Source: Hippophae tibetana (Eukaryota; Streptophyta; Magnoliopsida; Rosales; Elaeagnaceae). From it: a DNA stretch of 64,000 bases. Made by a program: the position numbers and the translations under genes. Under the pieces are notes generated by a model. It was not told the DNA's origin. It searched no databases and saw nothing but the letters and a program-made list of their open reading frames with translations. The stretch spans positions 22,780,669 to 22,844,668 of the forward strand of contig CM072805.1 in NCBI GenBank assembly GCA_037013495.1, given 5' to 3'. This document shows, piece by piece, positions 48,001 through 60,456 of this stretch (the first letter of the stretch is position 1; every line of letters begins with the position of its first letter).

Positions 48001-48028
48001 AGTTCAGTCAGACCATGATATATGCTGA
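42012..48028 (+). CDS. Polygalacturonase PG3 (GH28, PGX3/At1g48100-like), 7 exons
   Basis: Exons: 42012-42374, 44754-44885, 45544-45768, 45868-45912, 45991-46198, 47139-47329, 47636-48028, giving about 518 residues. The end of exon 3 is the least certain point: GTTAAC after NPP is a weak donor, but it gives a family-like join [18 protein letters not shown]. The N-terminus has a signal peptide ([20 protein letters not shown]), then about 70 residues rich in Lys, His, Asn and Pro ([21 protein letters not shown]) and the GH28 helix from [18 protein letters not shown]. Catalytic blocks [27 protein letters not shown] and NGVRIKTW are complete. Exons 6+7 and 8+9 of PG1/PG2 are each single exons here. 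The basic, proline-rich linker and the overall sequence recall Arabidopsis At1g48100 (PGX3, cell expansion and stomata); this is from memory, and orthology is unproven. Predicted secreted wall pectinase. Intact. Introns 1 (2.4 kb) and 5 (0.94 kb) are large. Confidence 0.9.
42375..44753 (+). other. Large first intron of PG3
   Basis: AT-rich, no coding similarity. Starts GTTTGTGT and ends GGTGTGATGCAG. Nothing inside could be assigned to a transposon with support. Confidence 0.6.
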
Positions 48029-48769
48029 TTCAAAACAAGATGTCTTATGCAGTATTCCTATGTGTGATAGGCATATTTTCCAACCCCGTTCACACTATTA
48101 GCAGTTTAGATAACAATGTGTATATTAAGCACTTCTAGATTATAGGAATCTTCCTTGCATTTGGTAAGCTCACATTCTTCATAATTTTGAGTGTGTACAG
48201 CATTGGGTTTTAGCTAAAGCCCTATACTAGGGTGCAAACCAGTTTTTTTTTATCTCCTTCTCCTCCTTATGGCAGATTGCCCCTGTACGAGAGTATGTAC
48301 AAATACAAGTACGAGGGTGCAAATTTGCAATAAAAAATATATTAGGATTACAGACATTGCAAACATAACAGAGCATCAAAGAACAGAGGCAGTACATATG
48401 AGAAAATAACATTTGGTTGAATCAATTTTTTCATGAATCATCAATTTCAAGTAAATCGTAGAGATTTCACATTGACAAGGCGATGAAGACAGATGAAAAA
48501 AGCTCATAAATCAAATATTTATTGCTATAAATAATCAATACCTTTATATCTAGCAGAATTAAAAACAGATGTAGTATGTAGATAAGTAACCAAAGCACGT
48601 GCAACCCATAAAGGGAAATTAGAGAGAAGTGAAGAACAATTTGAAATTTAAAAATCAGCTGCAATGACAAAGTATGGCAACAAGTTTATTTTCAAACCCT
48701 AGAATAATTTTGTGTATTAGATAATGAAATTAGATGTGAAATTAACTTCACTAAAGAATCAAAATTGAC

Positions 48770-49065
48770 CAAAAAATTTGATATTAAATTCTAACTTCAA
48801 TTCTATTGTTATTAAATTTCAACTTGAATTCTTTTAATATCAAAATTTAAATTAAATTCTCTTGATACAAATTTCAACTTAAATTTTTTTTCTGATAAAT
48901 ACTAACTTGAATTCTCTTGTTAACAAATTCAAACTCGAATTCTATCGATTATAAATTCAAACTCAAATTCTCTTGTTAACAAATTCAAACTCAAATTCTA
49001 TCTATCATAAATTCAAATTTAAATTCTCTTTATAAAAAAATTCAAATTAAATTCTCACTATAAAT
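48770..49065. repeat. Degenerate tandem repeat downstream of PG3, unit about 28-32 bases
   Basis: About nine imperfect copies of AATTCTCTTGTTAACAAATTCAAACTC / AATTCTATCGATTATAAATTCAAACTC in alternation, suggesting a dimeric repeat of about 55-60 bases in the best preserved middle part (48910-49010). No known function. Confidence 0.8.
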
Positions 49066-51650
49066 AAAAAACAACCATTCAATTTGATATAATAAAACAA
49101 GAATTACAATTTTAAAGAAAAAATCTTAAAAAAGATTTTTAGAGAGAGAAAAAAAAGTGAGATTTTTTTAAAATATTGTCTTTCATTTTGATCAGATAAA
49201 ATTTATTGTAATCCTTTTAAAACAGTTAAATCTTTTTACAATTTATTAGTAATTTTTCTCTTAAGTTTTTTACTTAAAAAAATTTAGTATTTATCATTTT
49301 TTGTTTTCTCTTTTTTATTTCTACTTCAATTATAATCGTGTGTTTTCAGCCATAACTTCTATCAAATAATAACTTGTTATTTTCTATACCAAAATGCTCT
49401 AATTATGACAACGATAACCTCCAACATTATCTTCATAATTCAGGAAAAAAAAAATTAATATTAGATGTAATAAGCACATGTGCAACAAAGGAGAAATAAA
49501 GTAAGAGACAACCAAAAGATAACCAAAATGAGGCAATTCTGATTTGTCCCTAACACAGAACTCAGAGGATGGGCTTTCTTCTTGTATTTTACACCTTCTC
49601 TTGCAGCAGCAGCATTGACACCAACCAGTCAGTAGTCAGAAGTCAGAACCCACCCACCGATAGGAAACGCACGCGTCTCGCAATCTTGGGAAAGTCGCAT
49701 TAAAATAAACTAATACAAAATTATGTAAAATACATATTATTTAAAAAAATTAAATAAAAATTTAACTAATATTAATACAAATATTTTATATAAAAAAAAT
49801 TAAGTTCGTTCATTTAGGCATCATAATTAATGCATAGAAGCCTATTGAATAATATTTTCTCTTTTTTTTTTGTTAAAATTAACCATACGGATTCTAATGA
49901 TATTTATGGGATTTAAAAAAAAACAATAGCAAAAAAATAATTTAATAAAGGGATATATATAATTAAATTTATATTAAAACAAAATATTTTAATAATATGT
50001 TGCATGAAAACATCCATACATTAATTAAGGTATGAATTACATATAATAATAATCAAAATAATTTAAATTCACCGTTAATTAATACATTATTATTATCACT
50101 AATTATCTTAGATTAAAAATCTAACAAATTGATGTAAAAATTTAAAATTTAAATTACAAAATTATTATAATTTTATATTGATAATATTATAATAATTTAA
50201 AATCTTATTACCACAAAAATTTTATAGATGAAAACTTTATTAAAAAATAATGATACAAAATTATAATTAATACTAAGGCTAAAAACTACAATTCATATTT
50301 TTTTATTGTATTGATTATAAATACGTTCTACAAATTTTTTTATATGGCGTGAAATATAATCTTAATTTTTTTCTACCGACTTTTTTCATAAATTTATAGA
50401 AATGCTCACTTCACCAAAAAGAATCAAATACTATTTAAAATAACTAAAGAATATCCATATTTGATTGAGGTATTAAAATACATTTTTTTTAAATATATGA
50501 TATAAAAGTGAGTCATGTTATACTTTGTGTCTTTGTATTGGTTTTTTGTGTACAAGACATCATTTTCATTATTTTATTTAGTGTATTTGTGTTTTTCTAT
50601 ATAAAGTTGGTTATTGTAGATAAATAATTCACACACGTACATAGTTAGGTACATTTTATATGCGAACATAATTATACACATAAGGAGTTGGTTTTCATAG
50701 AGTGCATGCTCATTTGACGTTGCTATTTGCATTTTTAGTTTGTTTATGGTGTGAGTATTTATGGATAACACTCAATAATTTTTTAAACAAAAAAATGTGA
50801 CTATTTAGCAACCTGTCAATAAGCTCACCATAGATCTTATCATCATCCTTGGTGAAGTGATTGGAAAGGTAGTAATTCGATTTCTATAAATACTCTCTCA
50901 TTTCTTATGTTTCTTACCCATTGTTTAAGAGTTGAATTTTTTCCAAAATTCATACTCAAATTTATATCTGTTTTCAAAATTATTGTGGAGAGCTTAGATT
51001 TGAAAGTGAGTCATTTTGTGGTTAGTTATAAAATTGTTATCTGTGTGAGTATGCGATTTGACTATATGTCTCTCATATGCGATTTGATATTTGTAGTGGA
51101 CTATATGTTCTATAAGGTTAAGAGTAATTACACTTCTAGTTATTGACCAATGGTTTCCAATCACATCATATTGGCCGATGTTTGCTATGGAGGATAGCTG
51201 AGTTCTCACGTGCTAAAGCAAACAGTTGTGAAAGCAGCAAGTAAAGAAAAATAGTAGGCAAATTGGATAAAAGTCCTAGCTGATAGAGGTAGTAGTGATT
51301 TTATTCTCTATTAGAGTTGTAATTTGTTTATTGTTAGTGAATTATTTACTGTTGAATGGTTGTCTTAAGCAACAAAGGATGTTACCATATAATTATGATC
51401 TCTACATGGATTTACCTCATTATATCGATTGTTATGCATGATTTGATGTTGTGTTAGTACAATCCAATTTTAAGGTATGTATGTTACAACATACTAAAAA
51501 CTTAAACTTTGATTAGAAAGCCTTTTATATTCTTGCCTACATTATATTGGTTTTATATAGTATATTTTGATCTAAGTTATCTACTTATTTGATATTATAT
51601 TATTTGTACTTATATTGTATGAATTGCATAACTAATTATTTTCCTGTTTA
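49066..51650. other. AT-rich intergenic, perhaps including the worn 5' LTR of the next element
   Basis: No gene seen. The last part (from about 50800) is less AT-rich and may be the long terminal repeat of the relic that follows, but no partner copy was found, so its start cannot be placed. Confidence 0.4.
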
Positions 51651-51654
51651 AGCA

Positions 51655-54190
51655 AGTTAGGGCTAAGTTCATAAGGAGTCTACATCTTTTTATCCTGGTA
51701 GTATACCAAGTTGTGGACTCTTTAAACTGATATCAGAGAAAATGCACCTTTTTGGACTTAGCCACTCTGATATTGATTTTGTTAATTCTTTGTTTCACAC
51801 CTATCTTTTTTTTGATAAAGTCAGGATAAGGAAGTAATGTAGGTAAACCTCCATTTTTCAAAGGGTTAAACTATGCCTATTAGAAATCATAAATAAGGGC
51901 CTTTTTATGGTCCCAAGGAGACTGTAAATAGTTTCTCATAGAGAATGGTTGGACTTATCCTCATAAAACCACACCCAATAATTTCATGATTCCTAAATCG
52001 ATGATAGAATGGACGAAGGAAGAAAGCAAGGAGTCTGGATAGAATATTAACAGTTTATATGTTATAATTAAGGTTGTGACACTTGATGAGTTTAGAAGAA
52101 TACAAAGTTACACTACTTCTAAGCAAGCATAGGATATTTTGAAGACAACTCATGAAGAACGTTTGTTGTTAAGAGATCTAAGGTTCTCAAATAAGATAAA
52201 GATTTTGAGTTATGCATTATGCATTATGCAAGAAGGTGAAACCTTTGATAAGTTCTATGCACGGTTCTCAAATATTGCCAATTGTTCATACAACTTGGGT
52301 AAACCCATCGATGAAGAAAAACAACTTAGAGACGATTATTTCCAATCTACCTTATATATTTTATGCCAAAGTTATAGTACTTGAATCAATGTGCAAACCT
52401 GGTGAGTTTACAATAAATAAGCTAGTTGGTGACTTATAAGTATTCGAATTGCATCACATATTTCCAAGACAAAAGCTATATGCTTCCGAGAAGGGAAATA
52501 ATTTGGCTCTCATAACAACCTAGGGAAGTGGTCCCAATATTGATACAAATGCCACTTTTGTTAATTATGACTTTGATCTTGATGAGGAAGAAATGACTTT
52601 CCTATCTCAAAGATTTACAAGCTTCTTTAGAAAGAAGAACCCCTCATCTGAGGGTATTGGAAAAGGTAGTTCGAGCGCTAAAGGCTCAAAAATTTTAAAA
52701 GTTGATGATGATTTAGATAATGAATATGAGAAAACAAGAAAAAGGCACTTAAATAAGATCAAATTCTTCAAATGTGGTAAGCCTAGTCACATTGTAATAG
52801 ATTGTCTTTAGAAACAAAAATATACAAATAAGTGTACGATAAAGGCTAAGGTTATTGTGTCAGACAGTACTAGTAGTGAGATTAACTTTCTTGCTTTCTT
52901 TGCTTCAAGTAATGCCATTGATCCTCCGACTGCCACCTCAGAAGCTTAAGATGCTACAATTGAAATTGATGATGATAAAGATAAGCATGATGAATTGCTT
53001 GATTTATACAATGCTCTCTTGTTATAACATATCGAATAAAAAAACTGAGAAAAATGCTTTAAAGATCATGTATGAAAAGGAGCACAAGAGGAAAGGAAGT
53101 CCTTAGCTGATGATCAACAACATGATCTCACTAATAGGTGTAAGGTCATTCAAAAGAGACATTTAGATTTGTAAGAAAAGTTGGATGCAAATTTCGAGAA
53201 GATGAAGATACTTGAGGAACAATTGAAGTGTTCCATCTATGACAAAGCTACTCCTTTGTATGTCAATCATAACCATCAAATGATCAGAAATATGAAATTG
53301 AATAGTTGAAGCAAATAATTTTCCTTGAGAGAGTTTGGATTCTCAAAAATTCAGTGGCTTACCTAAATATTTCCTTAAGAAAAAGGAAGATTTGATTATA
53401 ACTTTAAAAAAATAAACTCTACGTGAGTGAAAAATAACTGGCTGAATCTTTCTTTACTGTCAATAAAATGATTTTTCAATTCCCAAAAATTAAGTAAAAT
53501 TATCAATAACACAAATTTGTTTGGTAATAAATGTTATATCGAGTATAATAAAGATGTTTATACTTCTACTTCTATTGCTCCTAAGTTTGTCAAGTCTACT
53601 AATTAAGATTCTATGTTGAAATCAGTTACTGCCACCCTTAAATGTAAGTCAATTGTCACGTTCCAACTTGGTTCCTCTAGTAATGTGAACTATTTACCTA
53701 ATGTTAACACTTTCTATCACTCTAATGATGGTCTACTACCTCTAACTACTACTATCCCTACTATTGGGAACTAGGACATATGAGACTTTGCTGTAAAAAA
53801 TTAATTTCTCATCTTCGTATGAAGTTAACATGAGCACCTCTTCTTTCTCTCGTCCATATATAACTCTTCAAAGTTAGGGACCTAGATTTTCTAACTCCAT
53901 TTATTGTACATGTTATCTTTGTGGAACTAATGGCTACATTGCTAGGCAATATCCTAGATATGTGTGGCATTCATCTCAGAGTACCTCACCTTCTTTATTC
54001 TGAATATATATATTGTCGATCATCTAATCATGTTCAAGCAGGTTGCATTATACAACTAAGGCACAAAGAAATAAGTCTGCTTCAAAAAGTCAACTTAGCC
54101 CAACTTATATGGATGACTCAACTGAATTTTCTAAAAACTATAAACAAAATATATCATGAGTTCCATATACACCATATGCTCATATGAGCT
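51655..54190 (+). mobile_element. Ty1/copia relic of a large-gag (SIRE-like) lineage, broken fossil
   Basis: TGATATCAGAG at 51728-51738 is a close variant of the methionine-tRNA primer-binding site. A UBN2-type gag follows (about 52090-52440, with THEERLLL, ETFDKFYARFSNIANCSYNL) and then a zinc-knuckle region (about 52750-52810, KFFKCGKPSHIVIDC). A second knuckle-like piece lies at about 53890-53960. The gag resembles that of SIRE/Maximus-type copia elements. No integrase, reverse transcriptase or matching 3' LTR was recognised. Broken in many places and old. Confidence 0.75.
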
Positions 54191-55560
54191 AGAGACTATC
54201 TTCGAATTTTGTTGTCCCTCACAAATTATTTAAATAGAGGAATGTAGTTTGATCATTATTTTTAGGTGATATGTTAGGGTTAAGTTGCTTAATTTCATTC
54301 CTCTCTTTGTTTGTCATCTTTCTATTTGTGAATTTATGTCATTTTGTTTGTATTGGTCTGTTTAACACTTTTTCTTATCTCTTTCTTATTATTTTCTTAT
54401 ACAATATGTTAATTACCATATTTGTTGTTTTATCTGTCTGATTGATCATTTACTAGTTTCTCACATGCTAGTTGCTTTGACATGTTCCTTATGTGTGTTT
54501 GTATTTCATACTGTATGCTTCCTCTTATATGGCCTTTTGTATAAACATCACGTCACATACTCATCATGTAGGGTCAAAGTATTTGGATTATACTTTTTGC
54601 AATCTTGTCATTCATATTCCATATCATATAGATTACATCTCACATGTTTTACTAGATTATACTTTCTTGTACCTAGTATGTTGTATATTGGTCCTTCATT
54701 TATGTCTTATCAGTGTTTGTTCTTATTTTTCCTAATCCTCCTTTTGTTATGCTTTATATGCATCTTTGGACAACATAGACATGTTGTTGTTTGTGTTGTT
54801 GTCCTTGTCTAAGCATGTCTTGTGTTTGTGTTGGAACCTTTACCTTTCTAACATACTTAGTGGTTTTAGTAGCATCCCATATTTCTTCCTTCTCTTAAGG
54901 ATGTTGCTTGTGTTGTTCACTAGTTAATTAGTTTCTTTCTTTCTTCTTACTAGTAATGATGTGAGTTTTGTTGATTGTCTCATTTGAGACACTTTCCCTT
55001 CTTCTTAGGCATTGCTATACCTTAATACCTTTCTTGTCATTTCACTTAAAACCTATTGTTCTTTATGTTTCGTGAGACTGACAGGTTTTCTCTTTGCTAA
55101 ACTATTGCATGAAAAATGTATTTTAGAATAATCATGTTGATATATGTTTAGTATGCATTTGATCTAAATTGAAGTGTGGATGTTTTGACATGTATATTCC
55201 TTGGGAGCATGTATGGCTAAGTTTTTCTTGTTCGTTTTATCAAAAATACATCTTTCTTTTGCACATGTCGTATCTTTGTAAAATTGTATGGTTATTTTGA
55301 GAAGCTTGTGTGTTTTTATTACCTTGTTGATTTGTATATCTCTAACAAGCTCTATAATCCACTTTTAGTATCTCTTAAAGCAAAATTCTAAGTACTGGTT
55401 GGTTAGAAAGATGATTAGGTCATGCTTGAATCGTTTGATCATTCTTGCCACCAACATTAGCTTAGATATTTATTCCTACTTACCTTATTCACCCTTTGAT
55501 TAAGCATCCTTTTGTATGTTAGTTGGATTGTATGTATTACCCTTTTGATTTTAATCAACA
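54190..55560. other. T-rich tract downstream of the copia relic
   Basis: Plus-strand T-rich DNA without A-runs, unlike the surrounding AT DNA. It produces open frames full of Leu, Phe, Cys and Tyr (for example 54465-54812), which are a composition effect. It may be the non-coding 3' part of the preceding retrotransposon. No polypurine tract or LTR could be fixed. Confidence 0.35.
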
Positions 55561-57130
55561 AAAAAAAAGGAAGGGTAAAAATGGAATGACATAAAAAATA
55601 GGGAAGATGGAGAAAAAATAAATTATTGAGATTTGTTTGTTTAAATGCAAAAGGAATGAGGAAAGAAAAAAAAGGAAAAATGATAAGTATATTAAGGAAT
55701 TATTGCATAAATATCTAAAATTTGTACACTGTTATCATAACTTCATCGTTGAAGTTTAAGAAGTAAAGAGAGAAAGACCTATGTTTAAAGGTATAAGTTT
55801 CATAGATATGAACTTATCTGTTTTATTTGATCAACAAAAGTGTGTTCAAACTCAAATATCTTAACATATTTGCTTGGTGTGACTGGGTAATTGCACGTGC
55901 GATTTTATCTTTTTTGATATTTTTGACTCATTTTGTCCAATTTTTTTTATCTTTTTGACTTTTTTTCATTTATTTTCTCAATATATTTGTGATGTATCGC
56001 CTGCAGTATTTTTCTTCGAGTCTTTAAGTTATTTTTAAACATAAATACCTAAAAAACTATAAAAATACTTGTGATTTTGAAAGGACAAATTTATATAAAA
56101 ATATGATAAAATCATATAAATATAATTTTTTTTAATCAATTAAAGTACATAAAATTGTGATAATTTTAGTACTTTTTAAGCACTTATCACTTATTAACTC
56201 ATTATATTGATCAAAGAAAGGCTGAGTCATTGCCTAATCATTGATTGAAGTTGATAAATTGATCAATGAAAATGTCAAATCCTTCTATGAATAATCTTAC
56301 TTGACTTGTCGTATACACGTTAACTGTGTGGGATTAGTCATGTTTATTCAAAATACCAGAAGGCATTGACCCATTATCTCTTTATCGAGCCTAAAATTCT
56401 TTGCACAATTCAATTCCTTCTTTCTCAATCATGACCAAATAAAGATAAGTTCTCATCGATAACCTATAACATCTACTAATTAGAAAGAAAAAAAATTATA
56501 TGAAAAAAGTTTAATTTTGTTTTTTTAATATAATTTTTTTCCTTCTAATTAATATATATTTGAGGTTAATTGGAATATGTAATAGGTTAATGCTTAAGAA
56601 ATAAAGTATACAAAATTAATATGTAAGATAATTTTTGATTGAATAGATAAAAAGGTAACTCTTTCCAAAAATAAATAAAGAAATATTTAAAATGTGATTC
56701 GATAAAAGTATCTTTTAAAATGATTCAATTGTTGCCAATTTTACAAAAAAATCTTAATTGATTAGAAAATACTACATATGATAAATATCATATACACCCT
56801 TATGGTTTTTCTAAATATCATATAGTTCTTAAATTTAAAAATAATATCAACAAAATCCATTTTACAATAGTTTGTTTTAAAAAATCCTAAATAGCGATAA
56901 AAATATCATTTTCACATAAAAATAAAATAAACAGATTTTTTTTAAAAAAAGTGATAAAATTTAAAATAATAAATCAAAATAAAATAAAAACAATATTAAT
57001 TGAAAGTTGAAAGAAAATCATTTTATTGAATAATTAATTTTTATGTCTTTAAGTCTTTTCCTCTAACGTGGAGATTGAAAAGGTGACAAAGAAGTAATAA
57101 ATCTTCACATCTTAATTTAATTTTGACTAA
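55560..57130. other. Intergenic, no gene seen
   Basis: AT-rich with a moderately less AT-rich part at 55780-56420. No similarity or structure that I can support. Confidence 0.5.
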
Positions 57131-57132
57131 AT

Positions 57133-57288
57133 AATTTTTTTATCATCAAATTTCAAAATTTATTATAAAAATACTATCGAATTTTGATTTATTATTTCTA
57201 TATTATTAAATTTCATAAATATTGCAAAAATATTTATGATTTTTTTTTACTTCCATACCATTAACTTTTGTAAATATAAAAAAGTACT

Positions 57289-57321
<33 letters not shown>

Positions 57322-57486
57322 ACTTAACGTTAATTGATGTTGATAATATTTTACAAAATTTAATGGTATAAAAAAAAATGATCGATATTTTTTGTAATAA
57401 TTACAAAATTTAATAGTATGAAAGTAAAAAAAATTAAAGTTTGATAGTATTTTTATAACAATCGTAAAATTTAGTGGTAAAAAAAT
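57133..57486. repeat. Fold-back (inverted) repeat centred on an (AT)n microsatellite
   Basis: The left arm 57133-57290 and right arm about 57325-57486 are imperfect inverted copies. TTATAAAAATACTATCGAA pairs with TTTGATAGTATTTTTATAA, ATATTATTAAATTT with AAATTTAATAGTAT, and CATACCATTAACTTTTGTAA with TTACAAAATTTAATGGTAT. The centre is an (AT)14 tract at 57293-57320. The layout resembles a MITE or fold-back element whose loop has expanded as AT repeat. No coding capacity. Confidence 0.75.
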
Positions 57487-57489
57487 CTA

Positions 57490-59700
57490 TTTATTTTTTA
57501 ATTTGACCTATATTAACTTGTCTTTCTTAAAATCATGATATATTTATATATTTTTATATATTTTTTAAAATTTAATTTTATACATTTTTTTTTGGACATT
57601 TATATTAACTAAGATTTCTTTATAATTAAGCAATAGTTCATGACATAGGTTTGATACAAAACTTCTAATTTGAAAGTTATTTGATATTTGGAATATTTTT
57701 TTTGAGATTTTTATGATATTTATCCATATTATATAATTTAATTAAAAAGATATTAATAGCACAAATTTAAATATTTGAAGTATTTTAGTTAAAAATAGAG
57801 TAAATTTATAAACATTTTACCAAACTATTATATTTGTTTCATTTATATACTAAACTATTTTTCTTTTTGTGTATACATCCCAACTATTGCATTTGTTTCA
57901 TTTATTTAATTTTCTTAGTATCTATCTAATGACGTCACACATAAGATAATTAAGTAATAGATTTAGAACAATTCAAATATTTAAATTGTATATTTGGAAA
58001 AATCATTGTTCAAAATATAATTAATATTTAACTATCTTAGTTGTTTCAAATCTTTCACTTATTTATTTAAGTTGTTATGAATCTACCATTGACATGTCCT
58101 TAGATAAAGATTAATATAATGGTATAAATAAAACAAATGTGATAATTAAATAGTATAAATGAAATAAAAAATTATCCAATGATATAAATACAACAAAAAT
58201 AAAAATCTAATTGTATTTTACAGGTTATCCTAAAAATTATGTTGATTTAAGGTATCAAGGTAAAAACTATGTACATAAAAGGTGCCAATTTCAAAAAATA
58301 ATCAATACTGAAAATCACACTTAAAATAATTTTATACAAATATATTCTTATACTTTAAAACAACATTTATTGTTCTTTATATTTTCTTTTAAATTTTATA
58401 AGAGTTTAAAGCAAGGTTTTAATACTTATAATATTAGGATGTTGACTTTCTTAATGTACCTCATACTTGTATTTTTTTAACTTGTTAGAAAAAATATGTA
58501 GACATATTAGAGGTTAATTAAATTTTTTTATCACAGTCCTTTTCCATTAGATGCATGTTTTCGTAAGAATGGATCTCTAATTCATGCAAAAATTTACACT
58601 TAATTTTTTTAATTTTTAATTTGTTATTATATCATATAAATTTTAAATATGCGCTATAACTTAAACAAAATAGTATAACAGTTTCATGTATTTAACTAGT
58701 AGAACATAAAAGAATAAATTGGTAAAATAAAATATGAAAAAAACGTAAATAAAATTAGAAAAAAGTAGTAAAATATAAAGAAAAAAAAGTGATAACAATA
58801 AAAAGACAAAAAGGATTGTCTGATTAAAAATGAAATTAATGATAGATATCTTATCTATGTTATTTCAAGAAAAAATCTCAAAAAATTATACATCATGTTA
58901 ATTTAAAAGAAAAATAAAATTTAGTAAAAATTAAAAAAATTATTGATTCATCTTTTAGATATTCTCTCAAACATCTTGCAATTTGATAACGTCTACTCAA
59001 TTCTCGTTAAAATATTTTGAGTATTATCAATTAAAGTTTTGAGTTAAAGGTATAAGGATATATGAGTTGATGATAGGTGATATGAATTGTAGAAGATAAA
59101 ATAATATTTTAGGTTGAAAAGAGGGAGGAAATTTCCAAAGATCAATTTTTAAGAGATTTTTTTTTAAATAGGATGCATTATTTGAGTTAAAATGTTTGAA
59201 ACATAATTAAGTCATTTTAGCTATGATTAAATTAATTTAAAATATAATGGATATAAAAAAAAATTCTCATCCAATAATTAAAAAGAAAATAAAAAAAAGA
59301 GAATTTTGAAGATATCTTGTATTTTACTTGAAACATTCTGTTAATTTTAAAAAAAATTCTATTAAGAATGGGTAATTTTTCAAACATTCACCGAAATTTA
59401 TTTATAAGAGACTCGATAAGATTTATTTAACTTATTGATAACTTCTTAGGAGAAAAGGTATAAGAAAAATATATTTTAGTTAATTATTGGTTCAATTTTT
59501 TTAAAGATTTTCTTATATCTTTGACATAAACATATTTCACTTTCAATATTATGAATTTTTTAGAATTAAAATATTAATATTTTTTTTATAAATAGTGAAA
59601 TATTAATTAATTACATCAAATATAAATATTAATTTTTTATTATTTAAAAATATTTTATAATTAATAGGGTGTTTCTAGTAAATTTTACAATTTTCTTTAA
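57490..59700. other. Very AT-rich intergenic DNA, no gene seen
   Basis: Long A and T runs up to the A13 tract at 59700. No frames or element ends supported. The last few hundred bases should contain the distal promoter of the KRI1-like gene, but no telo box or site II motif was seen. Confidence 0.55.
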
Positions 59701-59932
59701 AAAAAAAAAAAAAGAAACACACACATGACATGAAAAACAAAACAGCAAAAGCCCCGATATATATATCTATCTTCAATTCAGGCTGCCCTATTTTCGCTCT
59801 CCCTTTTTCAAACCAACGCTGCCATCAAGTATCCTCCAACTATATTGCCGCCGGCCAATGGTCTCTACAGTCCACTCTCCCACTATCTTCCCATCGAAGT
59901 ATTCTATTTGATTGGCTTTTAGTTTGTAGTAG

Positions 59933-60451
59933 GTAATCTCTCTGCCTTATCTTGATCTATTGGTTTTAGTTTTTGTTTTCTATGCTTAAAATTGCTGACC
60001 TTGTATATTTGGTACTGTGATATTAGGTAGTTTAGTGATCTCATATGATAATTTATCCGCCTTTTCAATCATTCAAATGTGTTATTCTCAACTTTTCAAT
60101 ATATTTCAAGGGCGCCTCATTTTTTATGCGTTCTAGGGCCTCACAAACTCTTGAGCCGCCCCTGATTTGCATGCAGAGCTTTGAATTCTTACTCAGATAT
60201 TGAAGTTGGAAACTAATTTTACAATTGTTCGTTCAAAAATTGGAAGCATATTTAAGATGATGTCTGATGTATTTATTTGTTAGTGCTTGTTGTATTGCCT
60301 GGATCCACCCCCTCTTTTTTTACGTCTTATAAATGTTAGTTTTTTCTTCTTTCTGGTTATTTTGGGAACGGAAAAGTATCTATGAGCTTACTATCTGATT
60401 CATTTTTGGCTTTAATGAAATCAAATTTGTGTTTGTGTATATATTTGATAG
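59933..60451 (+). other. Probable 5'-UTR intron of the KRI1-like gene
   Basis: A donor AG|GTAATC at 59933 and a T-rich run ending TTTGATAG at 60451 would remove 519 bases and join a GC-richer leader (about 59745-59932) to GAACAATGGG. This explains why the frame upstream of 60457 (MSLLSDSFLALMKSNLCLCI...) reads like translated intron and not like protein. Confidence 0.5.
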
Positions 60452-60456
60452 GAACA

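Noticed and set aside
54465-54812. 115-codon hydrophobic frame resembling a membrane protein
   Set aside because: The region is T-rich and yields Phe/Leu/Cys/Tyr in any frame. There is an overlapping second frame of the same character and no conserved motif.
60382-60456. 25 additional N-terminal codons for the KRI1-like protein
   Set aside because: They are T-rich, lie immediately before a splice acceptor, and read as intron. The family N-terminus begins near MGMNLFDGS.
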